A stretch of DNA of 33,708 nt, from positions 1-33,708 of the forward strand of contig JAGBOJ010000098.1 in assembly GCA_017633935.1 (NCBI GenBank). Reading direction: 5' to 3'. Below the pieces are notes generated by a model that searched no databases, was not told the DNA's origin, and worked only from the letters and a program-made list of their open reading frames with translations. This document shows, one piece after another, positions 7,358-15,464 of this stretch (positions are counted from its first letter, which is position 1; each line of letters begins with the position of its first letter). The position numbers were made by a program, and so were the translations under genes. The DNA comes from Lachnospiraceae bacterium. Its GTDB lineage: Bacteria; Bacillota; Clostridia; Lachnospirales; Lachnospiraceae.

Positions 7358-9461
7358 ACTTTTAGCGGACTATTTTGGCGAAAATGTGCCGTTGGAGGAA
7401 AGAAATCTAAACCTCGCAATGATGTTTTTTTACGATACGTTTGCGCTTGCATTGGTCTACGGACTGTATCTGAGGCTGGATCTGCCCTTTTATATCCTGA
7501 CCATAGCCGTGGTTTTGATCGTTACGATCTGTTACAGCTACATTTTACGCTATGAAAAGTATAATACGGGAGCCTTCATAATAGGCATGCTCGTAACGAT
7601 GGTCGAGCTGCCGGGAGCCCACTATTTTGATGGACGCCTTATAAGTGCGGTGCTCGTATTTTTTACTTTGGGCTTTTTATTCTGCATTTTCAATATCAAC
7701 GGGAAGCTTCTTTTAATTTCCGTTGTCCTTTCTGCAATTTCCTTCAGTATGTCATGCATTGGTCTTTATATGCTGCATTATCGTGAAAAGCCTTATGATC
7801 TTGCAAGGACAAGTATTCTTTTTGATGTGGTGATTCCGGTTGCCATCTGTCTGATCTATACCGACAGGGCCTTGAGCATCAAGCAGAGGATACATCAAAG
7901 AGAAGTGGACAAGGCTGTGAAGGAAGGAAAAAAAGCGGAGGATATGAACAGAGCAAAGGACCTATTCTTAATGAATATGTCCCACGAAATGCGCACTCCG
8001 ATGAATGCCATAATCAGCGCAACGGATCTGATCGAGGATAAGGCTGTAAATAACGCCGTAAAGCAGCATATAAGCTATATTAAAAACGCCTGTAACGCGC
8101 TGGTCTCGACTATCGACGATCTGCTGGTGTTTTCAAAGGTGGAAAACAGCAGGCTCGAGCTTATAAATGCCGAGTACGACACGGGAATGCTGTTTGAGGA
8201 TATCATAAATATGATCGCGGTCCGCCTGATGGACCGTGATGTCGGGTTCTATGTCCATCTTGATGCGAATATGCCCTCCGTTCTCTACGGGGACAGCGCA
8301 AAGCTCAGGCAGGTTTTCATAAATGTCTTAAACAATTCCGTAAAATATACAAACGAGGGTCATATAGGACTCAAGGTCAGTATCGAAAAAACAGATAATG
8401 ACAATGAGGTGATATTGCGTGCGGATGTGGAGGATACGGGTATAGGCATAAAAGAAGAGGATATGCCGAGACTTTTTAAGGCCTTTGAAAGGCTTGACGA
8501 CAGAGAGCATGAAAGCATGAAGGCAGAGGGCACGGGGCTCGGACTTTCCATCTGCAAGACCATCCTCGACGGCATGGGGGGCAGTATAAATGTGAGGAGC
8601 CGTTTCAACAGAGGAAGTGTTTTCTCGTTTGAAGTAAAGCAGAAAATGGTGGATTCCACACTGATGTCACACATAGATGACAATTCGTCCTTAAATGTCC
8701 TTGTTTTTGAGGATGATGAAATGAAGACGGAGATGATAAGGCTCGCTCTTACGGAAAGCAAGGTAAAGGTTGTCTGTGCCGGTGACAGCCCGGAATTTAA
8801 TGAGCTCCTTAAAAACGGGAAATATACGCATATACTTATCTCCCTTGATAAATATAAGGAGGAGGAAGAAAGGCTTGAAGGCTGCGGTATAAAATGCGTG
8901 ATCCTTTCGGATATAAACCGTGCCGATGAGGTTCCGAAAAATGCGGACAGGATCGCGCGCCCAGTTAATATACTGAATCTTTCCGAGTATTTCAACCGCA
9001 CTGAGGAGGTCGCAAAGAAGGATGAGACAAGGAGCTTTATGTGCCCAAATGCGAGAGTTATGGTGATCGATGACAACAAGACCAACCTCTTTGTGGCTGA
9101 AGGACTCTTAAAGCGTTACGGCATGAATGTGATCTCCGTTTTGAGCGGAAGAGAAGCCTTAAATCTTATCAGCGATCTGAAATTCGATATGATCTTCATT
9201 GATTACATGATGCCCGGTATGGACGGTATAGATACCTTAAATGCGATCAGGGACAATAAGCAGGCATGGTGCAGGAGTGTACCCTGCGTGGTGCTTACAG
9301 CCGATGCCGCGGACGGTGCCAGACAGATGCTCCTTAATGCGGGCTTTGATGACTATATATCAAAGCCGATCAGAGTGGACAGACTTGCAGTCTCCATTTA
9401 TCAGCTTATAGATCCAAAGCTTATCGAATGGCAGACTGAGGAAAAGACAGAGGCGGTATGA
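7347..9461 (+). CDS. Membrane hybrid histidine kinase with pseudo-receiver and C-terminal receiver
   Basis: A 704-aa sensor kinase. Residues about 23-172 hold five or six membrane helices with no clear extracellular domain. HisKA carries the phosphorylated H213 (NMSHEMRTPMNAI). The ATPase domain is complete: N326/N330, DTGIGI at 363-368 and GTGLGLSI at 395-402. Residues about 448-550 form a receiver-like domain that seems inactive, since the usual KP is RP at 538-539 and the acceptor region reads HILISLDKY. The final receiver (570-690) is intact, with D575/D576, D619, T651 and K673. There is no Hpt domain. The signal sensed is unknown. The gene overlaps the next kinase by ATGA, and the two are paralogues. 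Confidence 0.92.
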   Translation: MINKLLADYFGENVPLEERNLNLAMMFFYDTFALALVYGLYLRLDLPFYILTIAVVLIVTICYSYILRYEKYNTGAFIIGMLVTMVELPGAHYFDGRLISAVLVFFTLGFLFCIFNINGKLLLISVVLSAISFSMSCIGLYMLHYREKPYDLARTSILFDVVIPVAICLIYTDRALSIKQRIHQREVDKAVKEGKKAEDMNRAKDLFLMNMSHEMRTPMNAIISATDLIEDKAVNNAVKQHISYIKNACNALVSTIDDLLVFSKVENSRLELINAEYDTGMLFEDIINMIAVRLMDRDVGFYVHLDANMPSVLYGDSAKLRQVFINVLNNSVKYTNEGHIGLKVSIEKTDNDNEVILRADVEDTGIGIKEEDMPRLFKAFERLDDREHESMKAEGTGLGLSICKTILDGMGGSINVRSRFNRGSVFSFEVKQKMVDSTLMSHIDDNSSLNVLVFEDDEMKTEMIRLALTESKVKVVCAGDSPEFNELLKNGKYTHILISLDKYKEEEERLEGCGIKCVILSDINRADEVPKNADRIARPVNILNLSEYFNRTEEVAKKDETRSFMCPNARVMVIDDNKTNLFVAEGLLKRYGMNVISVLSGREALNLISDLKFDMIFIDYMMPGMDGIDTLNAIRDNKQAWCRSVPCVVLTADAADGARQMLLNAGFDDYISKPIRVDRLAVSIYQLIDPKLIEWQTEEKTEAV

Positions 9462-12145
9462 TAAAGGAATTATATAAAAAAACGGAGGAATATTTCCTTA
9501 ATGTTGATATTCCGTATAAAGAAAGAACCTTTACGCTGGTGTTGATGTATACAACCGCAGTGCTTTTGATGGCGCTCCCGGTTTTCTCGGTCGTTGGGGA
9601 GATAAAGGCGACTTTGACGGTTCTTGGGATCGCGATACTTGTAAGTATCTTATTTGCCGTGCTGCAGCATATCACAAAGAAAACGGACGAGCTTTGTCTG
9701 ATATTCTGCTATCTTGTCAATCTGATATGTATTCCGCTGTGCTTTATCTTCGGAGGAGGAGTGGAAGGCGGAATGATGTTCCTTGCCCTTCCGGGTCTTA
9801 TAGATGTATATATACTGCTGTCCGGAAGTACGAAAACGGCAGCTCTAATCATCTGCAGCTTATGGTATTCGGCAATAATGCTCTTTGCGATTTTTAACCC
9901 TTCCGCGATCAGAAATATTCCGCAGGGGTTTGATCAGGTGCTGAGCTTAATGGTCACGCTTCTGCTCAGCGTATATATCATGCTTGTGGTGATAATATAT
10001 CAGAATTTTCTGCTTTACGACCAGCGGGAAAAGGTCAAAAGATCAATGGAGGAATATGCGGCAGGAGCGAGGACAAAGAGCAGATTTCTGGCTAATATGT
10101 CCCATGAACTGCGTACACCCATGAATGCGATCATCGGTATGACGGACCTCATGGAAAAGGAGGATGTGGAAAAGGCGGCTTCCGAAGAGATTTATGTCGT
10201 AAAGAGTACAGCCGAAAGCCTGCTTATGACAATAAATGATGTGCTGACCTTTTCAAAGCTAGAGTCGGGGAAGCTTGAGATGGTATACGGGCAGTTCAGT
10301 CTCGATAAGCTCCTTTCCGGAATAATAGATCAGGCATCGAGGGTGACGCAGAGAAAGAAGGTGGATTTTGAGGTCGATCTTGACCCCTCGTTACCCAATG
10401 TGCTCTACGGGGACGATACGAAGATAAATCAGGTTCTGACAAACCTGCTCTTTAATGCCATAGAGGTGACAGAGAGCGGCAGGGTCACGCTTTCGCTGGG
10501 TGGAGAAAGGAACAGGGAGGGCAACAGGGTCACCCTTTTCGGCAGGATAACCGATGCCGGCGAGGGTATGTCCGGTGAGGATCTTGAAAACATCTATTCC
10601 AGCTACGAAACCTATGACTCCAAAAAAGACAGCAATATCAAGAAGCTCGGGCTTGAGCTTACTATCTGCAAGGGCATTCTTAACATGATGAACGGTGATA
10701 TGCTGTATGAAAGTCTTGAGGATGTGGGAAGCTCGGCAAGCTTTTATTTTGACTGCTTCATCGCCGACTCCGATGCGCTCGTTGATACCGATATCATGGG
10801 GACATCAAGGGTGCTTGTCGCCAGCAGATCTCCCCATATGAGGAGACTCTGGGGAAAGCGTCTTAATGTATTCCGCACCATAGTGGATTATGCGGAGGAG
10901 GAATCCGAATTTTTAAGAAGGATAGAAGAGACGGAATATGACCATATATTTATCGAGGAGGAAATCTACGATCTGCTTAAGGATGTGATCCCCGAAAAAT
11001 ATTACGATACCACCTATGTTGTGACGGATCATGAGCACGGAGTGGGAGATTTCGGAAAGTGCAGGATCATAAGAAGACCGGTGCATGCGCTAAATCTCGG
11101 CGACATATTCTGTGACAGATGGAATGAAAGCGAATACGAGGTCGAAAATGAGGGAATGACATTTATCTTCAGGGGAGTCAAGGTCCTTGTGGTGGATGAT
11201 AACAGGGTAAATCTTCAGGTAGCCCAGGCGATGCTGCAGAAATACGGACTGGTCGTTATTCCCGCCGACAGCGGTTTTGCCGCAATGCATATCGTAAATG
11301 AAGTGGAGATCGATATGATCCTGCTTGACCAGGTGATGCCCGGGATAGGCGGTGTGGAAACGCTTACGGAGTTAAGGCTAAATAAGCATTCAGCAAAGCT
11401 TCCCATAATATGTCTGACTGCGGACAACAGCGAATATCTGAAAGAGGATATGATAAATAAGGGCTTCACGGATCTTATCACAAAACCGATGAAGGAAAAG
11501 CAGCTTGAAAGCCTGCTTTTGGAGTACCTTCCGAAAAACAGGCTGAAATATATACCGAAGAGCGAGCTGGCACGCTTCCCCGCTGAGGGCGGAGGAGCTT
11601 CGATGGAAAGACCCCCGATGGGAGGAGGTCCGGCAGGAGGACCGCCAATGGGAGTACCGTCAATGGGAGGACCGCCGCCGGGAGGAGCTCCAATGGGAGG
11701 ACCACCGCCGGGAGTACCGCCTGTAGGAGTACCGCCAGTGGGAGAATTTTTGCCGGGAGAACCGCAGCAAGACAGAGAGACGGCAGTTGATATCGATATG
11801 GAGACCGTTATCGCGATAATAGGCGGAGACAAAAACATCTATCATACCATCCTTAATGTGTATTACAAGGAGGGGCTTGAAAAGCTGGAGACTCTTCCAA
11901 AGGAGTTTTTCAGGGATAAGGATATAAAGCTTTTTGCAGTGGATGCCCACAGTGTAAAGGGGAGCAGCGCAAATATCGGCGCAAAGAAGCTTTCCGAAAA
12001 ATTCAAGGCTCTTGAGATGGCGGGAAAATCCGGAGATGAGGCGTTTATCAGGGAAAATCTTGAACAGACATTAAATGAATTCGGACAGACACTGGATTAT
12101 ATAAAGGATTATCTTAAGAAAAACAATGCGTTTGAGGACAGATGA
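9458..12145 (+). CDS. Membrane hybrid histidine kinase with pseudo-receiver, receiver, Gly/Pro linker and Hpt domain
   Basis: An 895-aa paralogue of the preceding kinase. The order is: membrane helices (about 25-185), HisKA with H216 (NMSHELRTPMNAI), ATPase domain (about 315-435), pseudo-receiver (about 449-552), intact receiver (574-690; D580/D581, D624, T654, K676), Gly/Pro/Met-rich linker (708-771) and Hpt (about 775-890) with H831 in AHSVKGSSANIGA. The ATPase domain is partly degenerate: the G1 box reads DAGEGM and the G2 box, usually GTGLGL, reads KLGLEL at 396-401. ATP binding may therefore be weak, and the protein may serve mainly as phosphotransfer scaffold. The pseudo-receiver has E-E-E (HIFIEEEIY) where the acceptor Asp would lie. 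The rluF-like gene starts three bases after the stop. Confidence 0.92.
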   Translation: MIKELYKKTEEYFLNVDIPYKERTFTLVLMYTTAVLLMALPVFSVVGEIKATLTVLGIAILVSILFAVLQHITKKTDELCLIFCYLVNLICIPLCFIFGGGVEGGMMFLALPGLIDVYILLSGSTKTAALIICSLWYSAIMLFAIFNPSAIRNIPQGFDQVLSLMVTLLLSVYIMLVVIIYQNFLLYDQREKVKRSMEEYAAGARTKSRFLANMSHELRTPMNAIIGMTDLMEKEDVEKAASEEIYVVKSTAESLLMTINDVLTFSKLESGKLEMVYGQFSLDKLLSGIIDQASRVTQRKKVDFEVDLDPSLPNVLYGDDTKINQVLTNLLFNAIEVTESGRVTLSLGGERNREGNRVTLFGRITDAGEGMSGEDLENIYSSYETYDSKKDSNIKKLGLELTICKGILNMMNGDMLYESLEDVGSSASFYFDCFIADSDALVDTDIMGTSRVLVASRSPHMRRLWGKRLNVFRTIVDYAEEESEFLRRIEETEYDHIFIEEEIYDLLKDVIPEKYYDTTYVVTDHEHGVGDFGKCRIIRRPVHALNLGDIFCDRWNESEYEVENEGMTFIFRGVKVLVVDDNRVNLQVAQAMLQKYGLVVIPADSGFAAMHIVNEVEIDMILLDQVMPGIGGVETLTELRLNKHSAKLPIICLTADNSEYLKEDMINKGFTDLITKPMKEKQLESLLLEYLPKNRLKYIPKSELARFPAEGGGASMERPPMGGGPAGGPPMGVPSMGGPPPGGAPMGGPPPGVPPVGVPPVGEFLPGEPQQDRETAVDIDMETVIAIIGGDKNIYHTILNVYYKEGLEKLETLPKEFFRDKDIKLFAVDAHSVKGSSANIGAKKLSEKFKALEMAGKSGDEAFIRENLEQTLNEFGQTLDYIKDYLKKNNAFEDR
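11591..11695 (+). promoter_or_regulatory. Candidate internal translation starts for a free Hpt protein
   Basis: Three in-frame ATG codons in the linker follow strong Shine-Dalgarno-like sequences: GGAGGA 11591-11596 with ATG 11603 (6 bases), AGGAGG 11635-11640 with ATG 11648 (7 bases), and GGAGGA 11681-11686 with ATG 11693 (6 bases). Starts here would give 180-, 165- and 150-residue products, each holding the whole Hpt domain. The match could be a side effect of Gly-Gly codons, since GGA GGA is itself Shine-Dalgarno-like. The sequence is seen directly; use as a start is inference. Confidence 0.35.
11591..11760 (+). repeat. Gly/Pro/Met low-complexity repeat tract in kinase linker
   Basis: Imperfect tandem units based on GGAGGACCGCCG and CCAATGGGAGGA encode PPMGGPPPG-like units in the linker between the receiver and Hpt domains. 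The repeat has a 15-base subunit, visible as in-frame ATG codons at 11603, 11618, 11648, 11663 and 11693. The tract is purine-rich GGAGGA alternating with CCGCC and is unlike the surrounding codon use. It probably forms a flexible spacer and may vary in length between strains. Confidence 0.8.
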
Positions 12146-12148
12146 CTG

Positions 12149-12838
12149 ATGAGGTTAAATAAATATCTTTCCGCCGCAGGGGTCTGTTCAAGACGCGATG
12201 CAGATAAGGCGGCAAAAGAGGGCAGGATAACCGTAAACGGAAAGGAAGCTGTGCCGGGATGTGATATTGAGCCCGGAAAGGATGAGGTCAGGCTTGACGG
12301 GAAGCTGATAGATAAAATGCCGGACAGGATAGTCATAGCCTATAACAAGCCGGCAGGCGTTGTGTGCTCCACGGTATCGCAGGGCAGGGAAAGAAATGAT
12401 ATAATTACCGTACTCGGGCTTAAGGAAAGGGTTTATCCCATAGGGAGGCTTGATAAGGATTCCACGGGGCTCATCCTTCTTACAAATGACGGTGAGCTTA
12501 CACAAAGAGCGCTGCGCGGGAAGAACGGACACGAAAAGGAATATATCGTAAAGGTTTCATCCGATTTTTCTTTATCGGAGCTTCGTGAAATAGAAAACGG
12601 CGGGATACCGATAGAGGAAAAGCGGAGTACAAGACCCTGCAGGGTGAAAAAGACGGGGAAGTGCGAGTATGATTTTATCCTGACGGAAGGCATGAACAGG
12701 CAGATAAGAAAGGTATGTGAATACTTCGGAAAAACCGTCGTATCATTAAACAGGATAAGATTTATGAATATCAGGCTTGATGACCTTAAGGTCGGGGAAT
12801 ACAGGATATTAAGCCCGGAGGAAGCGGATGGACTATAA
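12149..12838 (+). CDS. rRNA pseudouridine synthase, RsuA/RluB/RluF family
   Basis: Predicted to isomerise a uridine in rRNA. The N-terminus (MRLNKYLSAAGVCSRRDADK) is an S4 RNA-binding domain. The catalytic motif GRLDKDSTGLILLTNDGE carries the nucleophilic Asp (second Asp after GR). The C-terminal EGMNRQIRKVCEYFG is the usual family motif. HEKEYIV and the motif order resemble RluF (23S U2604) more than RsuA, but the exact target cannot be told from sequence alone. At 229 aa it is compact for the family. It starts three bases after the kinase and overlaps ligA by 11 bases. Confidence 0.9.
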   Translation: MRLNKYLSAAGVCSRRDADKAAKEGRITVNGKEAVPGCDIEPGKDEVRLDGKLIDKMPDRIVIAYNKPAGVVCSTVSQGRERNDIITVLGLKERVYPIGRLDKDSTGLILLTNDGELTQRALRGKNGHEKEYIVKVSSDFSLSELREIENGGIPIEEKRSTRPCRVKKTGKCEYDFILTEGMNRQIRKVCEYFGKTVVSLNRIRFMNIRLDDLKVGEYRILSPEEADGL

Positions 12839-14834
12839 AAAGGAGTACGGGGAACTAAAGAGTAAGATAAGATATCACATGGTGAAGTATTACGACGAGG
12901 ATACACCGGAGATATCCGATGCCGAATACGACGCTCTGATGCTCAGGCTTAAAGAACTGGAAAAAGAGCATCCCGGGCTTGTAAGCGATGATTCACCCAC
13001 AAGGATAATAGGCGGAAGCGCAAAAAGGACCGCGGGAGTAAATGTTGAGCATGATGTTCCGATGCTTTCCATTCAGGATGTCTTTTCAAAGGAAGAGGTG
13101 CTTGACTGGGTGCATGAAGTAAGGGGGCTCCATCCGGATGTTAAATTTGATGTGGAGCAGAAGATAGACGGACTTTCGATGAGCATACGGTATGAGGACG
13201 GCAGGCTTACGATGGCGGAGACAAGAGGGGACGGCTTTACCGGAGAGGATGTGACAGCAAATGCGCTTGTGATACCGGATGTCGTTAAAGAGCTTAAAGG
13301 GACAAAGGACTATCTTGAGGTACGCGGCGAAGTCTATATGAGCCATGAAAGCTTTGAAAGGGTCAATGAAAAGCAGGAGCTTGCGGGAAAGAAGCTTTTT
13401 GCCAATCCGAGAAACTGTGCAGCCGGAACCTTAAGACAGCTTGACTCGCAGATGGTAAAGGACAGGGGCCTTTCCATGATGATCTTTAATGTGCAGAAGG
13501 GAAGCCCGGATTATATGACCTCCCATACAGAGGCCCTAAATAAGCTTAAAGTAAAAGAGGGCATGAATACGGTGCCTTCAAAGCTCTGCACATCCGATGA
13601 AGAGATACTTGATGAGATCGAAAGGATCGGGGAATTAAGGGGACAGCTCCCCTACGACATAGACGGAGCGGTCATAAAGATAGACAGGATAGATTACAGG
13701 CGGGATTTCCCGGCGGGAAGCAAATACAGTGCGGGTCATATCGCCTACAAATACCCTCCCGAGGAAAAGGAGAGTGTGATAAGGCAGATAGAGCTTTCGG
13801 TCGGAATGACGGGAAGGATAAATCCCACGGCAGTATTTGATCCGGTAAGGCTTTGCGGAACAATGGTATCGAGAGCCACGCTGCATAATCAGGATTTTAT
13901 CGATGAGCTGGGAATAGGGATAGGACAGACTGTCATCGTATATAAATCCGGAGAGATAATACCCAAGATAAAGGGGGTAAATAAGGATAAGGCACCGGCA
14001 GGAGGAGCGGTATTTAAGATCCCGGATACCTGTCCCGTATGCCACTTTAAGGTTGTAAGGCTTGAGGAAACCGCGGATATGAAGTGTACCAATCCCGAGT
14101 GTCCCGCAAAGATAAAAAAGAGAATAGTAAATTTCGTGGGCAGGGATGCCATGGACATAAAGGGCTTTGGACCGGAATACATAGGGACGCTCTGCGATCT
14201 CGGCTATATAAGGGATATCTCCGATATTTACAGGTTAAAGGACAAAAGAGATGAGCTTGTTGAAAAGGGTCTTATAGGAAAAGAAAAGAACACGGATAAG
14301 CTCTTGAAGGTGATAGAGGATTCAAAATCAAATGATCCGGAAAGGCTGCTTTCCGGACTTGCCATAGAAAATGTCGGAAAGAACACGGCCAGGACAATAA
14401 TGAGGCATTTTAAGAGCTTTGACCTGCTGATGAATGCCGGCAAGGAGGAGCTTACGGCAGTTGACGATGTCGGGGAGATCACGGCGGCTTCCGTATATGA
14501 TTTTTTCAGGAATGAGGGGATAATAAGGCTCATAAAGGACCTTAAGGATTTCGGACTTAAGATGGAGGTAAGCAGCGGGGAGGAGCAAAGTGACATATTT
14601 GCGGGAAGAACATATGTCATAACAGGGGATCTTACGCATTTTAAGAACAGGGATGAGCTTACGGCATATATAGAAAACAGGGGCGGCAGGGTGGCAGGAA
14701 GCGTATCAAAAAAAACATGGGCGCTTATAAATAATGATGCCGCTTCCGCCTCGGGAAAGAATAAAAAAGCAAAGGCTCTGGGGATAAATATAATAACCGA
14801 AGAAGAGCTGCTTTCGGAAGAAAAAGACTTATGA
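12828..14834 (+). CDS. ligA: NAD-dependent DNA ligase LigA
   Basis: Seals nicks during replication and repair, using NAD as AMP donor. Domains in order: the Ia domain with the conserved YY.D..P.ISDAEYD pattern at 21-35, the adenylation domain with K112 in KIDG, RGDGFTGEDVTAN at 133-145, the OB fold, a four-cysteine zinc finger (C402, C405, C420, C425), helix-hairpin-helix repeats and a C-terminal BRCT domain (about 590-665). The length of 668 aa is standard. The OB-fold motif usually written VGRTG..TPVA reads VGMTGRINPTA at 325-335, a visible divergence. GGAGG at 12817-12821 precedes the start, which overlaps the upstream gene by 11 bases. Overlap with the next gene is ATGA. Confidence 0.97.
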   Translation: MDYKKEYGELKSKIRYHMVKYYDEDTPEISDAEYDALMLRLKELEKEHPGLVSDDSPTRIIGGSAKRTAGVNVEHDVPMLSIQDVFSKEEVLDWVHEVRGLHPDVKFDVEQKIDGLSMSIRYEDGRLTMAETRGDGFTGEDVTANALVIPDVVKELKGTKDYLEVRGEVYMSHESFERVNEKQELAGKKLFANPRNCAAGTLRQLDSQMVKDRGLSMMIFNVQKGSPDYMTSHTEALNKLKVKEGMNTVPSKLCTSDEEILDEIERIGELRGQLPYDIDGAVIKIDRIDYRRDFPAGSKYSAGHIAYKYPPEEKESVIRQIELSVGMTGRINPTAVFDPVRLCGTMVSRATLHNQDFIDELGIGIGQTVIVYKSGEIIPKIKGVNKDKAPAGGAVFKIPDTCPVCHFKVVRLEETADMKCTNPECPAKIKKRIVNFVGRDAMDIKGFGPEYIGTLCDLGYIRDISDIYRLKDKRDELVEKGLIGKEKNTDKLLKVIEDSKSNDPERLLSGLAIENVGKNTARTIMRHFKSFDLLMNAGKEELTAVDDVGEITAASVYDFFRNEGIIRLIKDLKDFGLKMEVSSGEEQSDIFAGRTYVITGDLTHFKNRDELTAYIENRGGRVAGSVSKKTWALINNDAASASGKNKKAKALGINIITEEELLSEEKDL

Positions 14835-15442
14835 AGCTGAATATGTTTTTTCTGGATTGGATAGTGGTGCCGGTGTGGTGCTCCGTATTTGCGCTGGGCG
14901 GGGAAGCCGGAATGCTTATCATGGCTCCTGTCACACTGATCTTTGCTATTCTTAATCATATGTACGCAAAAAAGACCGTCAGACTCGTGCTGGTGGATGT
15001 GAACCTGATGCTTGCCACGATCGTGGGAATAGTCGCAAACACCATGCTTTTTCTGAGGTTTATATATGCGGACAAAAGCATCGTAAACGGAATGGTGGTG
15101 GAAATCTTTTCCGCTCTTTTCTACCTGACCTTTATTATGATAATATCTATGATAGTAAAGGAGACGGGACGGAGCAGGAGACGGAGGATCATAAATAAGC
15201 TTGCGTATGAGCCCGACGATGACGGGGACGAAGAGGATGAAGACGCAGATTATTATGACGATGACGACGATGATCTTTTCGATGATGAGCAGGAGAGTGT
15301 GGAAAAGAGGATGGCAGACCGCTTAAGGAGACAGGAAAGGGAGAAGGAAGAAGACGACGAAGAAGAAGATGATGATGAAACTGACGGCAAAAGCCGTGAT
15401 AATAGCAGGAAACCCAAGTTCAAGGTTGTAAAAAAGAAGTGA
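14831..15442 (+). CDS. Uncharacterised membrane protein with acidic cytoplasmic tail
   Basis: A 203-aa protein that I do not recognise. Four hydrophobic segments (about 5-24, 27-45, 55-78, 88-110) fill the N-terminal half. A basic stretch SRRRR at 115-119 follows, and by the positive-inside rule it puts the tail in the cytoplasm. The tail has two strongly acidic blocks (about 129-153, with six Asp in a row at 143-148, and 173-184) separated by a Lys/Arg/Glu helix, and ends in a basic KFKVVKKK. The start overlaps the ligA stop (ATGA). Its place between ligA and addBA is suggestive, but no function can be assigned. Confidence 0.75.
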   Translation: MKLNMFFLDWIVVPVWCSVFALGGEAGMLIMAPVTLIFAILNHMYAKKTVRLVLVDVNLMLATIVGIVANTMLFLRFIYADKSIVNGMVVEIFSALFYLTFIMIISMIVKETGRSRRRRIINKLAYEPDDDGDEEDEDADYYDDDDDDLFDDEQESVEKRMADRLRRQEREKEEDDEEEDDDETDGKSRDNSRKPKFKVVKKK

Positions 15443-15464
15443 AAACACAAAGGAGGAAAAAACA

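Noticed and set aside
8360..9085. A 241-codon open frame on the - strand inside the first hybrid kinase
   Set aside because: It mirrors the kinase ATPase and pseudo-receiver coding sequence; the antisense peptide is low-complexity Ser/Leu.
11591..11760. The linker repeat as a CRISPR array
   Set aside because: The units are short (about 15 bases), imperfect, have no spacers and are in frame with a protein.
11215..11838. Antisense Gly/Pro-rich frame that looks like a collagen-like or PPG protein
   Set aside because: It is the reverse complement of the kinase linker repeats; GGA/CCG repeats give Gly and Pro on both strands. The + strand frame is fixed by flanking receiver and Hpt domains.
14228..14959. 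A 243-codon open frame on the - strand over the ligA 3' end
   Set aside because: It is antisense to the ligA helix-hairpin-helix and BRCT region and the next gene, with a Ser/Phe-rich composition and no recognisable domain.
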